A stretch of DNA of 44,115 bases from Candidatus Saccharimonadota bacterium (GCA_017404515.1 JAFRCG010000007.1:1-44115); one strand, 5' to 3'; numbered from the stretch's first letter, positions 33,547 through 41,445 are shown. Notes: a model not told the origin generated them from the letters alone. Program-made: numbers and translations.

Positions 33547-35449
33547 GGAAGCTTCGCATTACTTTTTCTCTCGGACGCTCCACAACGGCCGGGTCGTAAT
33601 AGACATTACGTTTATCGAATGGTCGATATGCTATCTCTTGTATATGCGCTGAATCTATTTCGGTTTTATGCAGACGCTCGGCTATTTTTCCGTCCCCATG
33701 GATTTTGTATTCTTTGACTTTTTGAAGAAGAGTGTCGGCGTTTTCATCAATTAGCACGTCATCTTTTCCAGTTACAATCCCCACTGAATTAATCGGCATT
33801 AATTCATTTAATGAAATGCCGCGCTCGTACTCATCTTTGCCCCTAGTGTCTTTCTTGCAAAAATAATACATGTCTTTATCGAGCTTAATTGCCGAATAAC
33901 CAATCGCGGAGGAGTTTAATACATCAAATTTGTGTTCTCTCGTGCCGAATTGATCGGCATATAACACTTTAGCGTCAGAGCTTGAATTGGAAGTCTTGAC
34001 TGCGACTATTATTGATACTCCTTGTTGAATAGTATCGAAAACATTTTCGTCTATACTCCCGTCCGGTGATTTTTCTTTCTTGCGTATGTTACCGTGTAAA
34101 TCAAGGATATAGATTTTATCAAATGTCTTAGCCAGATGCCAACGCATTCCTCTGAAAGTCGGATTATCTAGGTAACCATGGTTAGTGATCATTGCGACTA
34201 TTCCTTTGCTATTTTTGGAAATCATATCTTCGGCAAAAGAAATAAACTTTACGTAGTCATCATTTAACCATTTTGGATTCCGTTCATTTAGCTTTTGCTG
34301 GCCTCCTGGCTCAACTTTATACTTATCGATAAGGCTTAGTGCATACTTATTCTTATTCATGCTCTCGCCAGAATATGGCGGATTGCCAATAACTACCATT
34401 ACTGGCAAGCCATTTTTGACTTCGGAAGCATAGTTTGATTCTTCTGTAACTACCTTCTGTAGACCAAACGCAAAAAGAGGAAGTTCTTTTTCTTCACCTT
34501 CGGTTAGTGTATTAGTTAGAAAGATATGTAAGCGATCGTTTAGATTCTTGGCTCCTAATTCAGAGAGTGTCATGCCTAGTTTTAAGTGCGCAATCGTGTA
34601 TGGAGTCATCATTAATTCGAAACCATTTAATCTGGGTAAGATATTTTCATTAACATATGATGACCACGCTCCGGCATTATTCTTAAAATTATTGTCGTAG
34701 ATATATCTAACTGTCTCGTTTAGAAAAGTTGCAGTACCAACTGCCGGGTCCAGAATTTGGACTTTTGGAATAATATCAGTACGCTCATAGTACATTTTCT
34801 TTCCTGAGCCTTTTGAATACGGGTCTACATCATGAGTGTATTTTACTTTTTTGTTGCTTGCGATTCCATCTGAGATACCGAAGTCTTCTTTAAGAACTTT
34901 ATCGACCATCGTAATTATATATCTAGCTACAGGGATAGGAGTGTAGTATGCACCCATTTTCTTGCGTAACTCTGCATCGTATGCCGCCAAGAAATCTTCA
35001 TAGAAATGAATAATCGGGTCTTTGGCTTCATCTTTAGCGTCCTCAGTAATTCGCAAATGACGATGAACAATATCCTTAATGTCTGAAACAGCAAAAATAT
35101 CGCAAAGTTCGTCAACGATATAGCTAAGACCCTTATTGAAGTTTGGCCCTGCGATATGATCGAAGAATTCGCGCAAGAACGGATTGGTTACTGGGACAAG
35201 TTCGCGCGCTTCTATACGCGAGAAGTCTTTGGGCGAATCGTCATTGTATCGCGCGACGAAGAGACCATAGACGAGTGCCTGGGCATACATATCAGCAAAC
35301 GCTTCGCGTTTTAAATCTGAAACAAGTAACTGACGCATTAGTTCGTAAATCGCCTCAATATTTTCGTCTCGTCGCGCTATGTTTTTATCCGTATTTTGAT
35401 TGATAATGGCTTCGACTTGATTGCGAATTCGACGTGCCTTACCCCCCAT
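33485..35449 (-). CDS. Type IIG/ISP-like restriction-modification enzyme, methyltransferase piece
   Basis: 654 residues in the present frame. A helical region is followed by GAYYTP (166-171), motif I LDPAVGTATF (233-242) and motif IV NPPYSG (356-361), so it is an N6-adenine methyltransferase of the gamma type. Near the end AYRPFDKRNVYYDPAVVERPREKVM is a hallmark of the type ISP/IIG core before the recognition domain. The frame then enters (CA)9 and stops 10 codons later (EEACYDI). ATG 35449 has no ribosome site; the frame stays open upstream through FFELTPEKIKSGVRLAEI to the T6 tract, so it was fused to the nuclease piece. Confidence 0.85.
   Translation of the reverse strand: MGGKARRIRNQVEAIINQNTDKNIARRDENIEAIYELMRQLLVSDLKREAFADMYAQALVYGLFVARYNDDSPKDFSRIEARELVPVTNPFLREFFDHIAGPNFNKGLSYIVDELCDIFAVSDIKDIVHRHLRITEDAKDEAKDPIIHFYEDFLAAYDAELRKKMGAYYTPIPVARYIITMVDKVLKEDFGISDGIASNKKVKYTHDVDPYSKGSGKKMYYERTDIIPKVQILDPAVGTATFLNETVRYIYDNNFKNNAGAWSSYVNENILPRLNGFELMMTPYTIAHLKLGMTLSELGAKNLNDRLHIFLTNTLTEGEEKELPLFAFGLQKVVTEESNYASEVKNGLPVMVVIGNPPYSGESMNKNKYALSLIDKYKVEPGGQQKLNERNPKWLNDDYVKFISFAEDMISKNSKGIVAMITNHGYLDNPTFRGMRWHLAKTFDKIYILDLHGNIRKKEKSPDGSIDENVFDTIQQGVSIIVAVKTSNSSSDAKVLYADQFGTREHKFDVLNSSAIGYSAIKLDKDMYYFCKKDTRGKDEYERGISLNELMPINSVGIVTGKDDVLIDENADTLLQKVKEYKIHGDGKIAERLHKTEIDSAHIQEIAYRPFDKRNVYYDPAVVERPREKVMRSFLGERSEPHTHTHTEEACYDI
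33510..33528 (-). repeat. (CA)9 dinucleotide tract inside the restriction-modification gene
   Basis: Nineteen bases of alternating G and T on the plus strand, C/A on the coding strand. The upstream and downstream parts of one protein are in different frames on the two sides. Adding one unit (or removing two) joins them into about 922 codons. Such tracts change length by slipped-strand mispairing, the classical basis of phase variation. Confidence 0.92.
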
Positions 35450-35490
35450 TATTTCAGCTAGTCGTACACCGCTTTTAATTTTTTCGGGAG

Positions 35491-35952
35491 TTAATTCAAA
35501 AAAGCGTTTATTTCATCTGCAAGCCTACCATAGTTTTCTTTGTAAATGGCAGTTATTTTCTTTTCTTTCGAGCTATATTCGCCAATTTTGATTTCAAAGT
35601 ATTTTTCGCCGTTTCTGAAAAACCTCCAATCGAGATTATTCGTGAGAATAATATTGTCGTAGCCTTTATAACGGTCCATTTGGTCCGTCTTCTCAATATC
35701 ATCAAGATTTTTATTTATATCTTTCATTTCCGCATAACCGCGAATAATTTCTCGGTTATTTTTATTTAGAAAAACATAATCTGGTGCGCCATGCTCGCTA
35801 CGAGTAGGCTCATTGATGGCATCGATATTGTTGACAGATTCAAATAACGGCTTAAAGAAACCGCGATAGGAGTGTTCTGTGGTGACTCCAGACAAGGATT
35901 CCTTAATTACCGAACCTATAAAAGTGTCAATGTCTTGGGCTTTGGCTGACAT
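35491..35952 (-). CDS. Type IIG/ISP-like restriction-modification enzyme, N-terminal nuclease piece
   Basis: 153 residues: TEHSYRGFFKPLFESV, then HGAPDYVF (D58) and RGYAEMKD (E75, K77), the PD-(D/E)XK pattern of the Mrr-like nuclease that begins type ISP and many IIG enzymes. The ATG has TGGAG eight nt upstream and a TATAAT box at 35991-35996. The frame ends at INAFLN just after the T6 tract. One more T, or a -1 ribosomal slip at T-TTT-TTG, continues it into the methyltransferase frame. No helicase domain is present, so IIG fits better than full type ISP. Confidence 0.82.
   Translation of the reverse strand: MSAKAQDIDTFIGSVIKESLSGVTTEHSYRGFFKPLFESVNNIDAINEPTRSEHGAPDYVFLNKNNREIIRGYAEMKDINKNLDDIEKTDQMDRYKGYDNIILTNNLDWRFFRNGEKYFEIKIGEYSSKEKKITAIYKENYGRLADEINAFLN
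35498..35503 (-). repeat. T6 tract and -1 slippery heptamer joining nuclease and methyltransferase
   Basis: Coding strand GCT-TTT-TTG-AAT-TAA. T-TTT-TTG fits the X-XXY-YYZ pattern for -1 frameshifting, and the -1 frame is exactly the one that continues into the methyltransferase (GAA-TTA-ACT). A seventh T would give the same fusion genetically. Confidence 0.7.
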
Positions 35953-36150
35953 ATAGACTCCACTAATAACTTATTAATATCCTTACTTTAATTATAACAT
36001 AAGAACACCTTAAACTTACGGTGGTGCCGCGGGAAATATACTGAGCGTGATATACTTTTCCACAACAATTCACCATTTCGTGGCAAGAAAAAATCCCACC
36101 CCTATTTTCTGCACAATATCTTTCAAAGCCCGATTGTGTCCAAGTGGATA

Positions 36151-36614
36151 CTATCTATTGACTAAATGATAGAATGTTTTGTTAGAGTCGTTGCCGTAAT
36201 GGTTGATATCTTCCGGTTCGGCCCAGAGCGAAAGCTTGTGGACGCGCCACTTACCAATGAAGAACATCTGAACTATCGCGTCATTCACGTCGCGGTTATT
36301 TAGCGCGCGTGGAATGTACGCGAGGGAAAAGTAGTACCAATGTCGTCTTTAGCATCTAACCTCGCAAAAACGCGCTTACCGCGTCCCAAAAGGCGCACAT
36401 CGAAGCGCTGTGCTAGCGTCTCTAGGGAATAAGTCTTTAATTCGTGTATTGCGTCGTGGACGGGCGATTCCATTAGCTCCATACGCTCGAATTTATCGTA
36501 ATCGCGCGAGTTGAATCTGCCGTTATGTTCGAGCATGAAGCTTTCTAGTTGCCGAACAGTAACCGGTATCGGTTCGCCGGATTTTGCTTTCTTGAATGGG
36601 TGGCGTTTTGCCAT
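36151..36614 (-). pseudogene. MAKR-family small protein, frameshifted copy
   Basis: The first frame gives MAKRHPFKKAKSGEPIPVTVRQL to about GRGKRVFARLDAKD and then stops at 36300. From about 36340 another frame reads RHWYYFSLAYIPRALNNRD and goes on to GKWRVHKLSLWAEPEDINHYG, ending at 36151. This reads as a natural protein end, so the gene was about 154 codons and has lost its frame by one base near 36340. It is the paralogue of 28805-29137 and has the same Shine-Dalgarno-burying leader hairpin (ACCTC/GAGGT, 36618-36637). The function is unknown. Confidence 0.65.
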
Positions 36615-36617
36615 GAT

Positions 36618-36642
36618 ACCTCTTTTCGGTTAGAGGTTGCGC
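36618..36642 (-). promoter_or_regulatory. Leader hairpin sequestering the ribosome-binding site (second copy)
   Basis: GCGCAACCTC and a downstream GAGGT pair across a 10-nt loop, hiding the ribosome site before the ATG at 36614. Compare 29143-29165. Confidence 0.5.
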
Positions 36643-36660
36643 CATTAGGCGGTATTATGA

Positions 36661-37425
36661 CTATTTTGAATTAGATGCTTTTATATCTTTACAATAATTA
36701 AACTCATAATAGTTCTCTAAGACGATCCTATCTTCTTCTTTCTTGAAAACTTTATTCAGAACATAATATTTATATATGGTAGTGATACCTAAAACATTAG
36801 TTACTTCCATGTCGAACTCCAACCTAAGATACATTCCGTCTGTATAATCTGCAAATGGAAAATCAACTTCAATATCGGCAAAGTAAAAGTCCTCTTTATT
36901 ATCAGGATTAATTGGAGTAAATTTGAGGTCAATTGTCTGTTGCTTATTAGTGAGTACTATTTTTGGCTTTTCATCTTCTTTATAGATGTATTTAAGATGC
37001 TGTAATTGTATTCGTTTAATTTTTATAGATTTTAATGGAATATTTTTAGTATCATAAAGTTTTAGTTTTAATTGCTTGCCGGATCGTTCAATAAATTGTC
37101 TATCTCTAAAATGTATTAATGAATATCCATTATTGATTTTTGCCGTTTCAAGGCTTTTTTCGTTCAACTCCGAGAGTCGTTTATTTTGAACTATTGATAT
37201 GACGCCTAAGGTAATAGCTGCTATGGCTGACATAAAAGTACAAAGAATCATTGCCCAGTCATATCTTAAGTGAATTTTGATAGTGTTCTCTAGATCAAAG
37301 ATATCACCTATAAATATTGCTAAAATGATTGTGGAGAAGAATATTAATATTACGGCTAGTGGACGAACTAGGCTTTCTTGGAAGCCTTTGCTATCGTTCG
37401 GTTGTTTGTTGGTCGCTTTTGCCAT
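36661..37425 (-). CDS. Two-helix membrane protein with cytoplasmic beta domain, 254 aa
   Basis: Membrane helices at about 22-45 and 57-80, a helical linker (NKRLSELNEKSLETAKINNGY) and a C-terminal beta-rich domain (KLKLYDTKNIPLKSIKIKRIQLQHL...DGMYLRLEFDMEVTNVLGITTIYKYYVLNKVF). No family is recognised. AAAGGA is seven nt before the ATG. Similar two-helix membrane proteins are common as effectors or sensors in defence islands; that is context only. Confidence 0.65.
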   Translation of the reverse strand: MAKATNKQPNDSKGFQESLVRPLAVILIFFSTIILAIFIGDIFDLENTIKIHLRYDWAMILCTFMSAIAAITLGVISIVQNKRLSELNEKSLETAKINNGYSLIHFRDRQFIERSGKQLKLKLYDTKNIPLKSIKIKRIQLQHLKYIYKEDEKPKIVLTNKQQTIDLKFTPINPDNKEDFYFADIEVDFPFADYTDGMYLRLEFDMEVTNVLGITTIYKYYVLNKVFKKEEDRIVLENYYEFNYCKDIKASNSK

Positions 37426-37687
37426 TCTATCCTTTGTTTACTTACTATAATTATAGTATATAATGTCATTTAAATTATGCACGATACCTGTCTATTATCT
37501 AGCCACAATATCGAACCGCTATCTTTTGTTTGTAATTTTTAGTACATATAGCTGCCGGTTGGTGACTCCCGCTGAGATGTTTTACATGTTCGTGAAAAGT
37601 TACAACATATCCAATTTGGTCAAATATAGTAGTGCTATTTAGGACTTCGTCTAAGATAATTATGGTCTAGTTTTCGTCCATGTGATA

Positions 37688-38116
37688 TCATTTTTCGATA
37701 ATCCTTGCGATTTTATCAAAACAAATATCCCTGATTTCTTGGTTCCATTTTCGGCGGTCGTATTTTGGTTTGGACGAAGGCTGGGCTTTAATAACGGATG
37801 CGATGATGCGATTTGAAAGCTTTTCTAAGTCGGATTTTGGGACTGCGTCGGAGACTTCGGCCATCCAAAAAATTAATTCTCCGCATGGAACTGAGAAAGT
37901 GCCAGACCCATTTTTCGAAGGGCAGTATTCTTTAACAAGATGCCAATATTGCGTAGGCTCGGCTTTTGTATAATCTACTCTCACCCCTCGCTCTCGCGCT
38001 ATTTTTATGTATCCGCCACCAGTTTGTTGATAGCCAGCCTTAATAAGTCGCTCTGTTAGTGGGCAAGGTGTATTCTTTTTGTCTTTAAAGAATTCTTCGA
38101 CTTGGCGGATATTCAT
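37688..38116 (-). CDS. Hypothetical protein, 142 aa
   Basis: Basic soluble protein. The N-terminal part (IRQVEEFFKDKKNTPCPLTERLIKAGYQQTGGGYIKIARERGVRVDYTK) looks like a helical, possibly DNA-binding fold, and the C-terminus is a charged helix. No family recognised. TATAAT (38123-38128, minus strand) is exactly six nt before the ATG. The 37426-37687 gap holds nothing I can support. Confidence 0.6.
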   Translation of the reverse strand: MNIRQVEEFFKDKKNTPCPLTERLIKAGYQQTGGGYIKIARERGVRVDYTKAEPTQYWHLVKEYCPSKNGSGTFSVPCGELIFWMAEVSDAVPKSDLEKLSNRIIASVIKAQPSSKPKYDRRKWNQEIRDICFDKIARIIEK

Positions 38117-38194
38117 GGACCCATTATATCACATTATTAAGCCATAGTTTTCCACAAGTTTCAATAGGTCTAAAATGACAAAGCTCATCAGACG

Positions 38195-38214
38195 TCCACT
38201 ACCGCTGTAGTGGA
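38195..38214. repeat. Inverted repeat downstream of the reverse transcriptase
   Basis: TCCACTAC-CGCT-GTAGTGGA, a perfect 8-bp stem, about 40 nt after the RT stop on its strand. There is no T-run, so it is not a typical terminator; it may protect the 3' end of the transcript. Confidence 0.5.
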
Positions 38215-38254
38215 TAGGGGAGTATTGCTTTATTCTTGAAAGTGTTGGCTAATA

Positions 38255-39571
38255 TTATTGATATTTTTGAAACACTTTTATCTCGTCAGGCATTGGATAT
38301 TCGGTCATAGATTCAAATTTGTCAACATCTACAATTGGCGTATTTTTAAATATTTTCTGGACTTCGTCGCCGCAAGCTGAATAATCCCAAATAGTGTCAG
38401 TGTTATTTTTAGTTGGATTTTTGCGAATCGTCTTCATGTATTTGCAAAGCCCCGGATTGTCTCCAAGCCCTTTTAGAGCGCCATTTTTCGATAAACGTTG
38501 TAGCCAGACGTTAAGGTATTCCGAGTTGGGGACTGAATGAAATTTTTTAAGGATTTTATCGAATAAGCTTTTTGCTTCTTTTTTACTTAATAACATGCTT
38601 ATCCTGCCAAGTACCGAAATGGCGTATGGGTATGTCCGCGGATTTCTGAAGGCTATATCTACTACCACACATGCTATAAGTTCCAGATCGTTATTTATCA
38701 AGTCCTCTTTTTCCAGATCGTCGCAAAATCGCGTCAATGCTTTATCTACCGATCCGGAGTTTGGGTATTTTTCGGCCAGGGAATGTATTTGCAGGATTCT
38801 GACATCTAGATTTTTACATTCATATGTATCTCTCCAGTATAATTTATCGCTTTTCTGTGCGTCAGTAACAATATTCTCGGTTATTCTTGTTTTGTTTTCG
38901 TTAAGTTTTAGATTTAGTTCAGCTAAAGTATCGCTTAAATATTGAGCGATTTTCTCGGCATCCGTCTTGTTTTGTGTAAAAATTCTATAGTCATCACGAT
39001 AACGCATGATATAGTAAGATTGTTTTTTGATAGTTTTGTCATTCTTGATTTTATCGAACAGAATTGAGTCGGCATATCCCAGGACAATTTCGGCGATAAA
39101 ATCCATAAGGACGCTTCCTTGCGGAATTCCGTTTGTTTGGCCATAGGAGATATTTTGGATGATGATGTCGATGGCATTGCACAACAAATTCTTTTTGTCT
39201 TTGTCTCTTTTTGCACCTTTTCTCCCATCTGGATGAAGAGCCCATGCAATACTATGAGTGTAGATTGAACCGTAGCAATTTGAAATATCGGTAATAAGTA
39301 GGCAATTATAGTCTAGCGATAGCTTGATAGATTCTTTTTCAAAGCTTTCAAACCATCCTTTAATAGTCTCACCTTTATTGGGGGAGTTATTTTTGACGAT
39401 TGGTAAGCCGCAGCATTTTATATTTTTATTTTTTTGAAATGATTTAAATCTTGTCTGGATCTGGTTCCAGTTTTTCTTATCTGTAATAATATTGACGAGA
39501 TATACGTATGCTGCTGGGTTAATTAACTCGAATGGCCTCCATGCCAGTTTGCCGTCCTTATTGGTATACAT
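38255..39571 (-). CDS. Reverse transcriptase of the abortive-infection/DRT (unknown-group) kind
   Basis: 438 residues from the first in-frame ATG. RT core: LAWRPFELINPAAYVYLVNII, motif A LLITDISNCYGSIYTHSIAWAL (D95), NGIPQGSVLMDFIAEIVLGYAD (PQG 150-152) and catalytic YIMRYRDDYRIF (YRDD 191-194), then about 240 helical residues. No maturase, endonuclease or integrase domain is seen, so it is not a group II intron or retrotransposon; the style is that of antiphage RTs (Abi, DRT). The frame is open for 53 more codons upstream (see 39572-39752). I cannot assign it to a numbered DRT type. Predicted role: template-driven DNA synthesis in defence. Confidence 0.82.
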   Translation of the reverse strand: MYTNKDGKLAWRPFELINPAAYVYLVNIITDKKNWNQIQTRFKSFQKNKNIKCCGLPIVKNNSPNKGETIKGWFESFEKESIKLSLDYNCLLITDISNCYGSIYTHSIAWALHPDGRKGAKRDKDKKNLLCNAIDIIIQNISYGQTNGIPQGSVLMDFIAEIVLGYADSILFDKIKNDKTIKKQSYYIMRYRDDYRIFTQNKTDAEKIAQYLSDTLAELNLKLNENKTRITENIVTDAQKSDKLYWRDTYECKNLDVRILQIHSLAEKYPNSGSVDKALTRFCDDLEKEDLINNDLELIACVVVDIAFRNPRTYPYAISVLGRISMLLSKKEAKSLFDKILKKFHSVPNSEYLNVWLQRLSKNGALKGLGDNPGLCKYMKTIRKNPTKNNTDTIWDYSACGDEVQKIFKNTPIVDVDKFESMTEYPMPDEIKVFQKYQ

Positions 39572-39752
39572 CAGATAGTTTACGTCGCCTTGCTCGAGAT
39601 TTTTGAACCTATTTGTGTAGATATTGTTTTTTGACAGAGATTTTGGAATTTCGCTTGAAAGAGATAGCTTATCTAGTAACGGCTGAAAATTAAAATAAAG
39701 CGGGAGGTTAAAATCGCAATAGCTACTCCCCTAAGGAAGAAGCTTCTTGCAT
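39572..39752 (-). other. Out-of-frame or non-ATG N-terminus of the reverse transcriptase
   Basis: The RT frame continues upstream to 39730 and encodes YCDFNLPLYFNFQPLLDKLSL and SSEIPKSLSKNNIYTN, which looks like a true RT N-terminus, but it has no ATG, GTG or TTG. An ATG at 39752 opens MQEASSLGE and stops at once; removal of one G from the G4 run (39728-39731) joins it to the RT frame. A TATAAT with extended -10 and AAAGGAG lie further upstream (about 39800-39825). So the gene is frameshifted, uses +1 recoding, or the assembly lost or gained a base. Confidence 0.6.
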
Positions 39753-39874
39753 CTGTGTTGCTCAAATCTATAACCGTATCCACTGAGTATTATTAGATCT
39801 CCTTTGTTATATTATATCATAAAATATTGACAATTATGTTATTTTATGTTTTGCTTATGCTTATATTATGCATA

Positions 39875-39982
39875 TTTCAGTTACAATTCACCGATTGTGT
39901 ACAATCGGTGCTGCCCTTATAATTGCCCGATTGTAAATAATCGGTGTCACCCCTGTAAGCACCGCTTGTGTACAAGCGGTTG
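39875..39982 (-). repeat. Three 36-bp tandem repeats, each with a perfect hairpin, upstream of the RT
   Basis: Units 39875-39910, 39911-39946 and 39947-39982. Units 1 and 2 agree at 26 of 36 positions. Each ends in a stem-loop: ACCGATTG-TGTA-CAATCGGT, CCGATT-N6-AATCGG and ACCGCTTG-TGTA-CAAGCGGT. In units 1 and 3 the stem bases differ but pair, which is compensatory change and implies selection for structure. A fourth hairpin (40010-40023) and a second CACCCCTGT block follow. Coding capacity on the minus strand is only a repetitive frame (SGAYRGDT, SGNYKGST). The place, 120 nt upstream of the RT, is where DRT systems carry their template RNA. Confidence 0.75.
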
Positions 39983-40172
39983 AGCAGTACTTTTTCATAA
40001 AAAATATCTACTTGCAAACAAGTGGAGCCACCCCTGTTGGAGTCGGTCGTTAAATTAGTTATTATTTCGTATTTTTCCGTTGTCCTTTCTTTAATGATAT
40101 TACAAAAACCTATTCTTTTGTATTGGTTCAAAGAATCCGTAAAAAGCATAGTTGTTATATCAATATATAGCA

Positions 40173-40272
40173 AAATGTTATATCTTGTCTTAACAAATGT
40201 TATATATTAACAGGGGTAGAATGGGTAAAAATGTTATATCTTCTTGACACAAATGTTATACTAATATATAAT
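40173..40272 (+). promoter_or_regulatory. fic promoter with paired operator-like repeats
   Basis: AAATGTTATA(T) occurs at 40173, 40195, 40229 and 40251. The two pairs both have a spacing of exactly 22 bp, about two helical turns. The last pair brackets the promoter TTGACA (40244-40249), 17 bp, TATAAT (40267-40272); the ATG follows after seven nt. The Fic protein has a C-terminal winged-helix-like region, so autoregulation is plausible. Confidence 0.72.
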
Positions 40273-40279
40273 TACATGT

Positions 40280-41413
40280 ATGGAAAAGTATGATATTAAA
40301 CCAGATTTCAATTCAGAGTTGACTTCAACTCTATTTCAGATGGAATCATTAAGAAATAAGTTTATTTCTGGAGATACTCCGTTGTGGCTTTTTTATGATC
40401 TTAAAGATACATTGCATCTATTAGAGAGCCTCAATTCGGCTCGTATTGAAGGTAATCATACTACTCTTATTGAGGCTATCAATGAGGCCACCAAAACGGA
40501 CACAAAGAATAAGCCAGGAGAAGAACTTGCTGAGTTGACTAATATTCAGAATGCAATTAACTATATCGAAGAAAATTTGCAAGAAGAAGATAAAATCACG
40601 TCAGCGTTTATTCGCGAACTGCACGCGATTACTGTTAGAGGATTGACGCGTGATTGTAGTCACAAACCAGGCGCTTTTAGAACTGACGAAGTGGCTATTG
40701 CTAACAGCTCTTGCGTCGTTTCTACTCCACAAGCAATTCCTGGCGATATAGCCGAGCTGGTTGATTATATTAATGCTGACCACGAAAAGAAGGAAGATGT
40801 AATTAGGATTGCGTGTGCACACCACCGTTTTGTCCAGATTCACCCATTTGATAATGGCAATGGCAGAACAGCAAGGCTCTTAACTTATGCAATGCTTATT
40901 AAATATGGCTTCTTAAAGAGAAAGAAGACATTACTTAATCCGTCTTCTATCTTTTGTATGGATCGCCAAAAGTATTACGATATGCTTGCGAAAGCTGATG
41001 CGGGCTCAAGGGAAGGCATTGAAGAATGGTGCGATTATGTCGCCAATGGTATTCTTGGTGAAATCAATAAGATGTTTAGACTTCTTGATAGAGACTTTGC
41101 GGTCAAGAATCTTATTATCCCGGCAATTAAAGAATCTAGGAAGGATGAGCATCTCTCTGAAAAAGAGTATCAAATTCTTATGATAGCTACAGAGAAAGAT
41201 ATCATCCAGGCTTCTGATGTGGCGTCTATTTTTGGCGCAACTCCGTCCGAAAAAGTCAAATGTTCTCGCTTTCTTGCAAGCATGGTTGAAAAAGGGCTAC
41301 TTCTTCGTCCGCCAAAGGCACCAAAGAAATATGTGGCTCGCTTCTTCAATAAAAGCCTCTTACCTTATGTAATGGCAGCTATGGGCAAGAATGGCCTTAT
41401 TGACACAAAATAG
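40280..41413 (+). CDS. Fic-family protein, class II (self-inhibited AMP-transferase type)
   Basis: 377 residues. The inhibitory helix motif S-x-x-x-E-G is present as NSARIEGN (52-59) near the N-terminus, which defines class II Fic proteins, and the catalytic motif HPFDNGNGRTAR (188-199) is complete. Fic enzymes move AMP or other phosphate groups from nucleotides to target proteins. After residue 290, EYQILMIATEKDIIQASDVASIFG...CSRFLASMVEKGLLLRP looks like a winged helix, as in Fic/DOC regulators. It has a leaderless promoter, with paired repeats, and a perfect 13-bp terminator, so it is a stand-alone unit, divergent from the RT locus. Confidence 0.93.
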   Translation: MEKYDIKPDFNSELTSTLFQMESLRNKFISGDTPLWLFYDLKDTLHLLESLNSARIEGNHTTLIEAINEATKTDTKNKPGEELAELTNIQNAINYIEENLQEEDKITSAFIRELHAITVRGLTRDCSHKPGAFRTDEVAIANSSCVVSTPQAIPGDIAELVDYINADHEKKEDVIRIACAHHRFVQIHPFDNGNGRTARLLTYAMLIKYGFLKRKKTLLNPSSIFCMDRQKYYDMLAKADAGSREGIEEWCDYVANGILGEINKMFRLLDRDFAVKNLIIPAIKESRKDEHLSEKEYQILMIATEKDIIQASDVASIFGATPSEKVKCSRFLASMVEKGLLLRPPKAPKKYVARFFNKSLLPYVMAAMGKNGLIDTK

Positions 41414-41414
41414 T

Positions 41415-41445
41415 AAAAAGAGCTCGAGAAAATCGAGCTCTTTTT
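41415..41445 (+). terminator. Rho-independent terminator after fic
   Basis: Perfect 13-bp stem AAAAAGAGCTCGA / TCGAGCTCTTTTT with a 5-nt loop. Confidence 0.93.

Noticed and set aside
36050-38155. TTTTCCACA motifs as DnaA boxes or an origin
   Set aside because: Only two isolated, imperfect motifs 2 kb apart; no cluster, no A/T-rich unwinding region with dnaA or dnaN.
38130-38215. Possible hammerhead ribozyme: CTGATGAG and GAAAC on the minus strand downstream of the RT
   Set aside because: The stem that should close between these boxes does not pair, and no cleavage triplet is placed correctly.
39875-40023. CRISPR array
   Set aside because: The repeats are contiguous, imperfect and have no unique spacers; no cas gene is present.
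39877-40173. 98-codon minus-strand frame across the hairpin repeats
   Set aside because: It begins at TTG or a weak ATG, has no ribosome site and owes its length to the 36-bp repeats; compensatory changes favour RNA structure over coding. Kept only as a note under the repeat.
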